A stretch of DNA of 17,022 nt from JAFMDF01 sp964644655 (GTDB lineage: Bacteria; Bacteroidota; Bacteroidia; Chitinophagales; Saprospiraceae): contig CAZXYA010000153.1 of NCBI GenBank assembly GCA_964644655.1, positions 1 through 17,022 of the forward strand, in the 5' to 3' direction. Within the stretch, counting starts at the first letter, position 1, and each line of letters opens with the position of its first letter. Below, piece by piece: positions 7,542 to 14,395 of the stretch. The position numbers and the translations under genes were made by a program. The notes under the pieces were generated by a model, which worked only from the letters and a program-made list of their open reading frames with translations, was not told the origin of the DNA and did no database searches.

Positions 7542-8873
7542 TTATATATTCAATTTATTTGGATTGTTTGCCTTAAAACCAAAGACTAATAAGACCATTG
7601 AAATAATCAAAACAATATAACAAGCTAAGTCATAATTATTGTCTCCACGTTGTTCTGCCAAGCTAAAAATAGCAGGGCCTAAAGCACTTCCTGCTACGTT
7701 TAAACTCATCGCAAATCCACTAATAGCGCCTAAATGAGTTAAGCCAAAAAACCGAGGCCAACTGACATTCGTTAATACCCCATGTAAACCACTAAACATA
7801 CCATTGGCAAAAATTAACAAATAAAGGCACCATGATATGGTCGCCAAATTAATCAAAGCATAAGCAGATAAAATAATCCCTAATAACGCCAAAAAAAGCA
7901 AATATTTTAATTGAATATAATCGCTTATCCAGCTGCCAAAAAAATGGAAGAATAAGGCGACAAAAGCGATAGGTACAAAAATGGCAAAAGCTTCGGTTCT
8001 ACTTCGACCTACCTTTTCAAAAATATCCGCAATATGAAAAGTAATAGCTGTTACGTAAAGTCCCACTAAGGCCATTGTTAAGGCAAATACCCAAAAAATA
8101 AATGTGCCCCTAGCCTCTTTTAAAGTATAGTCTTTAGCAGGTAAAGCTTGCTTTTTATTTTTGGTTTGAAATAGTGGCCGTCCACCATCGGGTTTGCAGT
8201 TGGCATCTGCTGGATTATCTCGAAAAAAAATAAAAGCAAAACCGATAAAACAAAATGCCACTATTGCCAACTGCCATAGCGTCTGTTGCCAATTCGTCTG
8301 CTCTATCATTTGATTAAAAACTTGGGGAGCGATAGAAAATCCAAAGGAAATTGCCACTCCGCTCAGCCCATTGGCAAAGCCCCTGTTTTCTACAAACCAT
8401 TTCATCAACATGGTTCTAGAAACCATTGTCAATACACCTTGTCCAGAAAATCTCAATAGAAAAAAACAGCTTGTAATGGTGGTAAAAGTAATAATCGCTG
8501 ACGGTCCGTTAAAGAATTGAATAGCAATTGCATCGGCAATTTGGGCAGAAAAAGACACCAAAACGAGGGTAATTGCTAACAATAAAGCTGCTGCCATCGC
8601 AATTAATCGACTCCCATATTTATCATACAGTTTTCCTACTCGAGTCAGTAACATCGCACTAGCTAAAGTGCCAATTAGGTAAGCATTAGATAATTCTATC
8701 CGCTCAATTTTCAGCGCATCAATTAAATAATCAGTAAACACAGACACCCCCATCGTCTGCCCAGGAATGCTCATTAACACCCCAATAATTCCTACAATTA
8801 GAATCACCCAGCTATAATTAATTGGAAATTTGGACGGTTTGAAAGGAAGATCTTGGCTTAATAGGATTTTCAT
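7542..8873 (-). CDS. MFS transporter, substrate unknown
   Basis: The 443-residue product is a major facilitator with about 12 membrane helices. The MFS signature motif A is visible as GKLYDKYGSR (80-89), in the loop between helices 2 and 3. A polar cytoplasmic loop at about 215-255 separates the two six-helix halves. The second-half motif RFFGLTHLGAISG (374-386) resembles the monocarboxylate and oxalate/formate porter branch, so an organic-anion substrate is possible but not shown. The gene stands alone on its strand, 453 bases from rseP and 278 bases from the OmpA-family gene. No terminator follows its stop codon. Confidence 0.85.
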   Translation of the reverse strand: MKILLSQDLPFKPSKFPINYSWVILIVGIIGVLMSIPGQTMGVSVFTDYLIDALKIERIELSNAYLIGTLASAMLLTRVGKLYDKYGSRLIAMAAALLLAITLVLVSFSAQIADAIAIQFFNGPSAIITFTTITSCFFLLRFSGQGVLTMVSRTMLMKWFVENRGFANGLSGVAISFGFSIAPQVFNQMIEQTNWQQTLWQLAIVAFCFIGFAFIFFRDNPADANCKPDGGRPLFQTKNKKQALPAKDYTLKEARGTFIFWVFALTMALVGLYVTAITFHIADIFEKVGRSRTEAFAIFVPIAFVALFFHFFGSWISDYIQLKYLLFLALLGIILSAYALINLATISWCLYLLIFANGMFSGLHGVLTNVSWPRFFGLTHLGAISGFAMSLNVAGSALGPAIFSLAEQRGDNNYDLACYIVLIISMVLLVFGFKANNPNKLNI

Positions 8874-8974
8874 TGTTTATTAATTGACTGCTAAATTTCA
8901 TCTATCGATGAATGAATTCGACGGATACCAATAAGTTTCTTAGTAAGATTTATAGGGTAAAACGTATTAGCAAT

Positions 8975-9074
8975 ATAGGTTGTACGGATTTAGCGGATTT
9001 AATACAGGATTCTTAATCTAGCCTTTAGAAAATCAGTAAAAATCAGCTCAATCCGCCTAATCCGTACAACCTAT
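8975..9074. repeat. Long inverted repeat of AATCCG words
   Basis: The arm 8975-8999 pairs with 9050-9074 at 23 of 25 positions (ATAGGTTGTACGGATT... against ...AATCCGTACAACCTAT). The 50-base centre contains further words of the same kind (ACAGGATTC, and AATCAG twice). Read from the right arm, AATCCG words recur every 9 bases. It fills part of the gap between the MFS and rseP genes and shows no coding potential. It is related to 4913-4961 and 11714-11797. Confidence 0.8.
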
Positions 9075-9137
9075 TTTTAACGGTACAACAAATTAAAACA
9101 TGCTAAATCATTTGATTCTTTGAAGCATACATCTAAA

Positions 9138-9184
9138 ATCCGTTGGACAAAAAACACACCCAACGGATTAGTTGCCCAACGGAT
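9138..9184. repeat. CCCAACGGAT direct pair with inverted copy
   Basis: CCCAACGGAT occurs at 9159-9168 and again at 9175-9184, a 16-base period. The inverted copy ATCCGTTGG lies at 9138-9146. The unit could be an operator-like site or another member of the ATCCG word family. It lies between the long inverted repeat and the rseP terminator. Apart from these repeats and the terminator, nothing is recognised in 8874-9326. Confidence 0.6.
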
Positions 9185-9260
9185 AATTATTAATTTTCTT
9201 TCTGACTATCTAAATAGAAGTTAAGTGAATCCGCCAATACGCTGAAACAAACCTTATTCA

Positions 9261-9301
9261 AATAAAAATGCACAAAATCCGATAGCAGATTTTGTGCATT
9301 T
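9261..9301 (-). terminator. Rho-independent terminator of rseP
   Basis: A perfect 14-pair stem (9266-9279 with 9288-9301; core ATGCACAAAATC) closes an 8-base loop. Read on the minus strand it is followed by TTTATTT. It begins 25 bases after the rseP stop codon. Confidence 0.85.
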
Positions 9302-9326
9302 AAAAGTATAAGAATCGCGCCATTCC

Positions 9327-10664
9327 CTAAAAGAAAAAGCGTCGTATATCTTGATAATTGGCAAATAAGACCAAGCCCATAACAATTACAAAACCAGCAA
9401 TCGTGGCATATTCCATAAATTTATCACTTGGCTTTCTACCACTCACTACTTCGTATAATAAGAACATCACATGCCCACCGTCTAAAGCTGGAATAGGTAG
9501 TAGATTCATAAACCCTAAAATCAGGGATAAAATGGCGGTCATTTGCCAAAAACGTTCCCAATTCCAAGAAGTATCAAACATACCAGCAATCGACCCGAAG
9601 CCCCCTAAACTTTCGGAAGCCTTGATTTTTCCTTTGAAAATCTGTCCAAAGGCTTTAATCTGGTCGCCTAGGAAATTATAGCCTTTCCAATAACCTGCTG
9701 GCATGGCTTCTGCAAAGGAATATTCTTGGGTTTTAGTATCAAAAAAGAAAGTAGGTAGTTTTTGATAAGCGCCAATTTTACCATTCGCTTGTAAAGTCAG
9801 ATTTTTTGTAATCGTATCTTTTTCATTTCGTAGGATAGAGAGCACAACAGGTTTGCTCTTATACTGATTAGCAATCGCTACGAAAATATCATAGAAAGGA
9901 GTAGCTTGCCCATTTAAAGCGATTATTTTGTCTCCTTCTTGCAATCCTGCTTTTCCTGCTGGCAAAGTATCGATTGTTTCCGAAACAATAAAAGGTAATC
10001 GAGGAATGTAAATTTGTGCATTTTTATTTTCATGACGAGATAAAATATCAACATACTTCTCATCAATACTAATCGTCTTATTTTGTCCATTTCTTTCTAC
10101 TGTCACCGACTTAGCGTCATTAATAATAATTTCTCGCCTTAAAAAATTACCCCCAAATTTCTCCACAGGATTGCCACCTATAGCTAAAATTTTATCTCCA
10201 TTTTGCAAGCCTAACTCCATCCCTAAAGAATCCACATAAATCCCATACGCCGCATTTTCATTCGGCAAATATTCTTCTCCCCAAGTCCATAAAACCATCC
10301 CCCATAAAAGAAATCCCAAAATAAAATTAACCGTCACTCCACCTAACATAATAATCAACCGCTGCCAAGCTGGCTTTGACCGAAATTCCCAAGGCTGTGG
10401 GGGCAATTTCATTTGTTCTCTATCCATACTTTCATCAATCATCCCTGATATTTTCACATAGCCCCCCAAAGGCAGCCAACCAATCCCATATTCCGTATCT
10501 CCTCTTTTAAATTTAATCAATTCAAACCAAGGATCAAAGAATAAATAAAATTTCTCTACTCTAGTATTAAACCATTTAGCTGGAAAAAAATGCCCCATTT
10601 CGTGTAGGACAATCAAAATAGACAAACTCAAAAAGAGTTGTCCTGCCATAACCACATAATCCAT
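9327..10664 (-). CDS. rseP: Site-2 intramembrane metalloprotease RseP
   Basis: The 445-residue product has the M50 zinc site HEMGH (His21, Glu22, His25) in the first membrane helix and the third zinc ligand in NLLPIPALDGGH (Asp395) near the C-terminus. A beta-hairpin-like LPLGGYVKISGM follows the first helix. Two PDZ domains lie between the membrane parts (about 135-205 and 225-295; GLQNGDKILAIGG and GLQEGDKIIALNG). In E. coli RseP cuts anti-sigma factors and remnant signal peptides in the inner membrane. The paired PDZ domains and length match the Bacteroidota form. It is often next to dxr in this phylum, but dxr is not seen here. It has its own terminator, and no clear promoter box was found upstream. 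Confidence 0.95.
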   Translation of the reverse strand: MDYVVMAGQLFLSLSILIVLHEMGHFFPAKWFNTRVEKFYLFFDPWFELIKFKRGDTEYGIGWLPLGGYVKISGMIDESMDREQMKLPPQPWEFRSKPAWQRLIIMLGGVTVNFILGFLLWGMVLWTWGEEYLPNENAAYGIYVDSLGMELGLQNGDKILAIGGNPVEKFGGNFLRREIIINDAKSVTVERNGQNKTISIDEKYVDILSRHENKNAQIYIPRLPFIVSETIDTLPAGKAGLQEGDKIIALNGQATPFYDIFVAIANQYKSKPVVLSILRNEKDTITKNLTLQANGKIGAYQKLPTFFFDTKTQEYSFAEAMPAGYWKGYNFLGDQIKAFGQIFKGKIKASESLGGFGSIAGMFDTSWNWERFWQMTAILSLILGFMNLLPIPALDGGHVMFLLYEVVSGRKPSDKFMEYATIAGFVIVMGLVLFANYQDIRRFFF

Positions 10665-10884
10665 GTGTATTTTAATTTTTCTCTATTCTCCATAACGAAT
10701 AAGCTGCTTTATTTTTTAACCATTTAGACATTAAAGTTCATTAAAGCATATTCTAAAGAAAACTATATGTACTAAAATGACTATATGGCAGAAAAAAGTA
10801 GTTTTTATGGTTGCTAGTGAATAGTTAATTTTCAAATTTTGAACCAATAATTTGGAGATAAAACGATAGTTTTGACCCCATTGT

Positions 10885-10915
10885 TTTGCTCGCTTGCAAA
10901 AGTAGCATATTTTTG
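10885..10915 (+). promoter_or_regulatory. Bacteroidota-type promoter for rsmE
   Basis: A -33 element TTTG (10885-10888) is followed after exactly 19 bases by TATTTTTG (10908-10915), a perfect match to the -7 consensus TAnnTTTG. Transcription should start a few bases after 10915, giving a leader of about 100 bases that contains the heptamer array before the rsmE start. Nothing else is recognised in the stretch 10665-10884. Confidence 0.7.
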
Positions 10916-10981
10916 GTTCAATGTTTTATTAATAATCGAGTGTCTAGTATAGGTTGTCGATTTTCTGGAAGAATAACCAGT

Positions 10982-11016
10982 CAACTAGCAACCAGCAACT
11001 AGCAACCAGCAACCAG
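10982..11016. repeat. CAACYAG heptamer array before rsmE
   Basis: Five units in perfect 7-base phase: CAACTAG, CAACCAG, CAACTAG, CAACCAG and CAACCAG. The array ends five bases before the rsmE ATG and so occupies the place of the ribosome binding site. It has the same unit and the same plus-strand orientation as the array at 6523-6550, about 4.4 kb away. Confidence 0.9.
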
Positions 11017-11021
11017 TACCA

Positions 11022-11723
11022 ATGATTTTATTTTACACCAATACGATTGACGGAAATATTGCTCGCTTAGATACCGAACAAGCCAGGCATTGTGTACAAG
11101 TTTTACGCAAGAAAGAAGGCGATGCCATTTCTTTTGTGGATGGAACGGGCGGTTTTTATGAAGGACTTATTCAAGAAACAGGCAAAAAAAAATGTATTAT
11201 TCAAATCCTTAAAACGCATCATGCTTATCATAAGCGACCTTTTAAGGTACATATTGCTATTGCCCCAACTAAAAATATCAATCGGCTAGAATGGTTTTTG
11301 GAAAAAGCGACGGAAATTGGGATTGATGAAATTACCCCTATTATTTGTAATCATTCGGAGCGACGAAAGATTCGGACTGACCGCTTGCAAAAAATACTCA
11401 TCGCTGCCATGAAGCAATCCTTAAAAGCGTACTTGCCACAATTGAACGAAGCCCTCCCTTTTAAACAATTTATTCAAATTCCCCGTACTAATTATTCTAA
11501 ATACATTGCTCAAGGCGCAGAAAATATGCCCCTAAAAGACAACTACCAAGCACCAAACAACGTTTTGGTAGTAATCGGCCCAGAAGGAGACTTTTCTAAA
11601 CAAGAATTGGAAGCTGCTTTTGCTAATGGTTTTCAAGGGGTCAATTTAGGCAAGAGTCGATTGCGGACAGAAACAGCAGGGATTGTGGCTTGTCATACAT
11701 TGAATTTGCTAAATACAGGATGA
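11022..11723 (+). CDS. rsmE: 16S rRNA (uracil-1498-N3)-methyltransferase
   Basis: The 233-residue product carries the RsmE signatures. It has an N-terminal PUA-like RNA-binding part (HCVQVLRKKEGD, residues about 1-70) and a SPOUT methyltransferase domain with KATEIGIDEITPI, the SERRK motif (112-116), GPEGDFS (186-192) and LGKSRLRTETAG (209-220). The last two motifs form the trefoil knot that binds S-adenosylmethionine. It methylates U1498 of 16S rRNA in the small subunit. Its length is normal. The ATG lies five bases after a heptamer array and has no Shine-Dalgarno site. The TGA stop is part of the next repeat. The DUF4159 gene follows 87 bases later and is probably co-transcribed. Confidence 0.96.
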   Translation: MILFYTNTIDGNIARLDTEQARHCVQVLRKKEGDAISFVDGTGGFYEGLIQETGKKKCIIQILKTHHAYHKRPFKVHIAIAPTKNINRLEWFLEKATEIGIDEITPIICNHSERRKIRTDRLQKILIAAMKQSLKAYLPQLNEALPFKQFIQIPRTNYSKYIAQGAENMPLKDNYQAPNNVLVVIGPEGDFSKQELEAAFANGFQGVNLGKSRLRTETAGIVACHTLNLLNTG

Positions 11724-11797
11724 CCCGATTATGCAGGATTCACAAGATTGAATATGAATTTTATCTTGTCAATCCTAAAAAATTCTGTCATCCTGTA
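11714..11797. repeat. ACAGGATGA-word hairpin between rsmE and the DUF4159 gene
   Basis: The outer arms TACAGGATGAC (11714-11724) and GTCATCCTGTA (11787-11797) pair perfectly. The inner arms 11735-11748 and 11763-11776 pair at 13 of 14 positions. The two arms are separated by symmetric 10-base internal loops. Words of the type CAGGATTCA and CAAGATTGA recur with a 9-10 base period. The rsmE stop codon (11721-11723) is inside the left arm, and the right arm ends 13 bases before the next ATG. The A run that follows makes it a poor terminator on the plus strand; a role in transcript stability or processing is possible. Confidence 0.85.
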
Positions 11798-11810
11798 AAA
11801 AAACATACGG

Positions 11811-12476
11811 ATGAAAAATATACTCTTTTCTTTAACAACTTTATTTATCTTTTTTGGATTTACCACTAATTATCAATCTACTGCTGCCCTAAAAATGGGC
11901 CTATTAAAATACAACGGTGGAGGGGATTGGTATTCTAACCCAACTGCTTTACCTAATTTGGCTACTTTCTGCAACGAGGAATTGGGAACTAATTTTGATA
12001 GAGATTATGGAACAGTAGAAGTAGGCAATGCTGCCTTATTTGATTATGCCTTTTTGCACATGACAGGGCATGGAAATGTCGTTTTTTCAGATTTTGAAGC
12101 AGAAAATTTGCGTAATTATTTAATTGCAGGTGGCTTTTTGCACATTGATGATAATTATGGAATGGATCCTTATGTGCGAGCAGCGATGAAGAAAGTATTT
12201 CCAGAACAAGAATTTATTGAATTGCCTTTTGAACATCCTATTTATCATCAAAAATTTGAGTTTAAAAATGGAGTACCCAAAATTCATAAACACGATGATA
12301 AGCCTTCCCAAGGTTTTGGACTTTTCCACGAAGGTCGCTTGGTTTGTTATTATACTTATGAATCGGATTTAGGAGACGGTTGGGAAGATCAAGAAGTACA
12401 TAAGGATACACCAGAAGCAAGACGAAATGCCTTGCAAATGGGGGCTAATATTATACAGTTTGCTTTTGAGCAGTAA
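11811..12476 (+). CDS. DUF4159 family exported protein
   Basis: The 221-residue product has an N-terminal signal-like hydrophobic segment (about residues 4-19). The rest matches the DUF4159 pattern: KYNGGGDWYSNPTALPNL (33-50), LHMTGHGNVVFS (82-93) and AGGFLHIDDNYG (106-117). The fold is believed to be of the class I amidotransferase-like kind, but the function is not known. Conserved His87, Asp113 and Asp114 could form a polar site (inference). It is probably translated from the rsmE transcript, and it ends convergent with nadC, 61 bases apart. I recall DUF4159 genes beside rsmE in other Bacteroidota, so the grouping is probably old. Confidence 0.85.
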   Translation: MKNILFSLTTLFIFFGFTTNYQSTAALKMGLLKYNGGGDWYSNPTALPNLATFCNEELGTNFDRDYGTVEVGNAALFDYAFLHMTGHGNVVFSDFEAENLRNYLIAGGFLHIDDNYGMDPYVRAAMKKVFPEQEFIELPFEHPIYHQKFEFKNGVPKIHKHDDKPSQGFGLFHEGRLVCYYTYESDLGDGWEDQEVHKDTPEARRNALQMGANIIQFAFEQ

Positions 12477-12477
12477 A

Positions 12478-12540
12478 CTGGATGCTTGATGTTGGATACT
12501 GGATGCCAGAATCGAGTATCCAATATCTAGTATCTAGTCA
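12478..12540. repeat. Nine-unit heptamer array filling the DUF4159-nadC gap
   Basis: The sequence divides without remainder into nine 7-base words: CTGGATG, CTTGATG, TTGGATA, CTGGATG, CCAGAAT, CGAGTAT, CCAATAT, CTAGTAT and CTAGTCA. The left words are close to the inverse complement of the right words: 12489-12500 pairs with 12515-12526 at 11 of 12 positions. The array can therefore fold into a hairpin between two convergent genes. It begins one base after the DUF4159 stop codon, and its last three bases are the nadC stop codon. It probably serves as a two-way transcription end (inference). Confidence 0.8.
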
Positions 12541-13398
12541 TTTAATCACTTTTAGGCTCAAATCTAAACTAGTCGCTGAATGCGTCAAGGCGCCTACAGA
12601 AACGTATTGCACCCCAGATTTAGCAATCTCTCTTACCGTATAAATATTCACCCCACCAGAAGCTTCTGTTTCAAAACGTTCTCCAATAGTCGCTACGGCT
12701 TCTTTTAAAAGAGGAACTTCAAAATTATCTAGCATAATTCTATCCACCATTCCAATCTCTAGTACTTTGTGTAATTCTACTAAATTTCGGACTTCTACGG
12801 TAATTGGTAAAGTTTTACCCGTTTCTTTAAAATAAGTATGAACGGCTTTAATGGCTTCTTGAATACCACCGCAAGCATCAATATGATTGTCTTTAATCAT
12901 AATTCTATCATACAAACCATAACGATAGTTCGTACAACCACCAACCTTTACTGCCCATTTTTCTAAGAATCGTAATAAAGGCGTTGTTTTTCTAGTATCT
13001 AAAACAATTACAGGCAAATCCTCTACTTCAAATTTAAACCTATTAGACATCGTCGCAATGCCACTCATTCGCTGCATGGTATTTAAAACTAAACGTTCTG
13101 CTTTTAGTAAAGCTTGAGAATTACACTCCACTTCAAACGCAATTTCACCATAACGAATCGCCTCTCCATCTTTTTTAAAGAGCGAGATTGTTGAGGTTGG
13201 ATCAACTCTTTTGAAAATGCGTTCAGCTAGTTCTATACCAGCAATTACCCCATCGTCTTTAACTAATAATTTTGCTTTTGTTCTTGCTGCCGCAGGAATG
13301 CAGGCTAGGGAAGTATGGTCTCCGTCTTGAACATCTTCTTCAAGCGCGCTGTCAATAAAGTTATTGATGTAGTCTTCATTTATTAATCCGCCAGTCAT
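12538..13398 (-). CDS. nadC: Nicotinate-nucleotide diphosphorylase (quinolinate phosphoribosyltransferase)
   Basis: The 286-residue product converts quinolinate and PRPP to nicotinate mononucleotide in de novo NAD synthesis. Visible family motifs are EDVQDGDHTS (21-30), ERLVLNTMQRMSGIAT (101-116), DTRKTTP with Arg136 and Lys137, MIKDNHI with Lys169, VEVRN with Glu202, IMLDNF with Asp224, EASGGVN (246-251) and VSVGALTHSA (267-276). The canonical GGGxNHR loop reads GGCTNYR here (153-158): Tyr157 replaces the usual His and Cys155 a Gly. The other substrate-binding positions are intact, so the enzyme is probably active. No nadA or nadB is seen nearby. Its stop codon is the end of the heptamer array. 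Confidence 0.95.
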   Translation of the reverse strand: MTGGLINEDYINNFIDSALEEDVQDGDHTSLACIPAAARTKAKLLVKDDGVIAGIELAERIFKRVDPTSTISLFKKDGEAIRYGEIAFEVECNSQALLKAERLVLNTMQRMSGIATMSNRFKFEVEDLPVIVLDTRKTTPLLRFLEKWAVKVGGCTNYRYGLYDRIMIKDNHIDACGGIQEAIKAVHTYFKETGKTLPITVEVRNLVELHKVLEIGMVDRIMLDNFEVPLLKEAVATIGERFETEASGGVNIYTVREIAKSGVQYVSVGALTHSATSLDLSLKVIK

Positions 13399-13566
13399 GT
13401 TTTTATTGTCTTTTGTGAGTCTTTTAAGTAGTACTTAGTAACAAGAATTTTGAAGGTTGAATGATTAATTTTGAAGGTAATTTCCTATAGGTTAACCAAT
13501 CTTCTAACAAAAAAACCTAAATTTGACTTAATTAAGTACCTCTTTTTGGAAAATTCGCACGAAGAT

Positions 13567-13590
13567 AAGCATTTTAAGGTTTAAATGCTT
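13567..13590. other. Small hairpin at the end of the barrel gene
   Basis: AAGCATTT (13567-13574) pairs with AAATGCTT (13583-13590) around an 8-base loop, overlapping the stop codon of the beta-barrel gene on the minus strand. Only a weak T-rich stretch follows on that strand, so a terminator role is uncertain. Confidence 0.35.
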
Positions 13591-14323
13591 AAAAAAGAAA
13601 GCCCAAACGAATCGTCAAATTCTTAATAATCCCTTTAGAATCTTCTCTAGTTATCCCGTCCGATTTTAAACCTGAATTATCCGTAACATCGGTAAATCCT
13701 TGTCGATAAATGATACCACCAACCAAAGCCGTACTCTCTGATAAGGTGTATTGTACACCACCACCAAAACCCCAAGTCAAGTTAAATAAATTGACATCTT
13801 CCGTAATATTCTCTCGTTCACTATCTATGGTCGTACCTGTTACATCTCCTCTAGCTTGTAATTTAAAACCTAAACTAAATATAGGGATTTCTGCAAAATA
13901 GCGCAGGTAACCAAATTCTTTAGTACGCAATTTTATGCCAAAAGGAATTTCTAAATATTGAATATGGTATCTTAAATTTACGCCATCGGGCAAATCATGC
14001 AAAGCCAAATCACTCAGTTCTGAGTTTGGCCATAAATCCCCCCCTATTTCATGTCGCAAAGTGCCTCCTTGGTTAAAAGCAAAATTAATACCGCTGACAA
14101 TCGCATAATTCTCTCGAAAATAGTACTCGCTGACCATTCCTAATTTTAAGCCTAAATTTACGCCATTCCCATTAACTAAATTATCATCCGTTGACATCCA
14201 ACTAAAAGAAGGGCTTAATTGGAAACCGAGTCTCAATTCTTTATCAAAATCTAAATTTAATTGACTAAAGCCAATCGTGGTCATTATCGAAAAAAAGCTA
14301 ATAATTAGGACAATTTTTTTCAT
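13589..14323 (-). CDS. Outer-membrane beta-barrel protein (PorT-like fold)
   Basis: The 244-residue product has a signal peptide (about residues 1-20, ending GFSQ). Alternating amphipathic strands run to a C-terminal aromatic-ended strand NLTIRLGFLF, as in outer-membrane barrels handled by the BAM machinery. Typical features of the OMP_b-brl_2/PorT-like group are LRLGFQLSPSFSW near the N-terminus, IQYLEIPFGIKLRTK in the middle and WGFGGGVQYTL near the end. It might be the type IX secretion protein PorT, but nothing specific proves that. It is divergent from gldB, with 72 bases between when the preferred gldB start is used. Confidence 0.8.
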   Translation of the reverse strand: MKKIVLIISFFSIMTTIGFSQLNLDFDKELRLGFQLSPSFSWMSTDDNLVNGNGVNLGLKLGMVSEYYFRENYAIVSGINFAFNQGGTLRHEIGGDLWPNSELSDLALHDLPDGVNLRYHIQYLEIPFGIKLRTKEFGYLRYFAEIPIFSLGFKLQARGDVTGTTIDSERENITEDVNLFNLTWGFGGGVQYTLSESTALVGGIIYRQGFTDVTDNSGLKSDGITREDSKGIIKNLTIRLGFLF

Positions 14324-14395
14324 CTTATGATGGTTGTGTCTATGATAATTGTTTATAGTAGTAATAACTTACAAAACGCACAAAAGCACTACTTT

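Noticed and set aside
9358..9681. Open frame antisense to rseP
   Set aside because: It overlaps the conserved LDGG and membrane part of rseP and has no recognisable protein pattern.
10982..11016. CRISPR-like array
   Set aside because: The units are 7 bases long with no unique spacers, and no cas gene is in the window.
13589..14323. Assignment of the barrel as the type IX secretion protein PorT
   Set aside because: The fold pattern fits the PorT-like family in general. No feature specific to PorT could be shown, so no gene symbol was given.
14327..14395. Upstream start for gldB at 14327
   Set aside because: It would place 23 extra residues before the lipoprotein signal and leave only three bases to the divergent gene. 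The start at 14396 gives a standard signal peptide.
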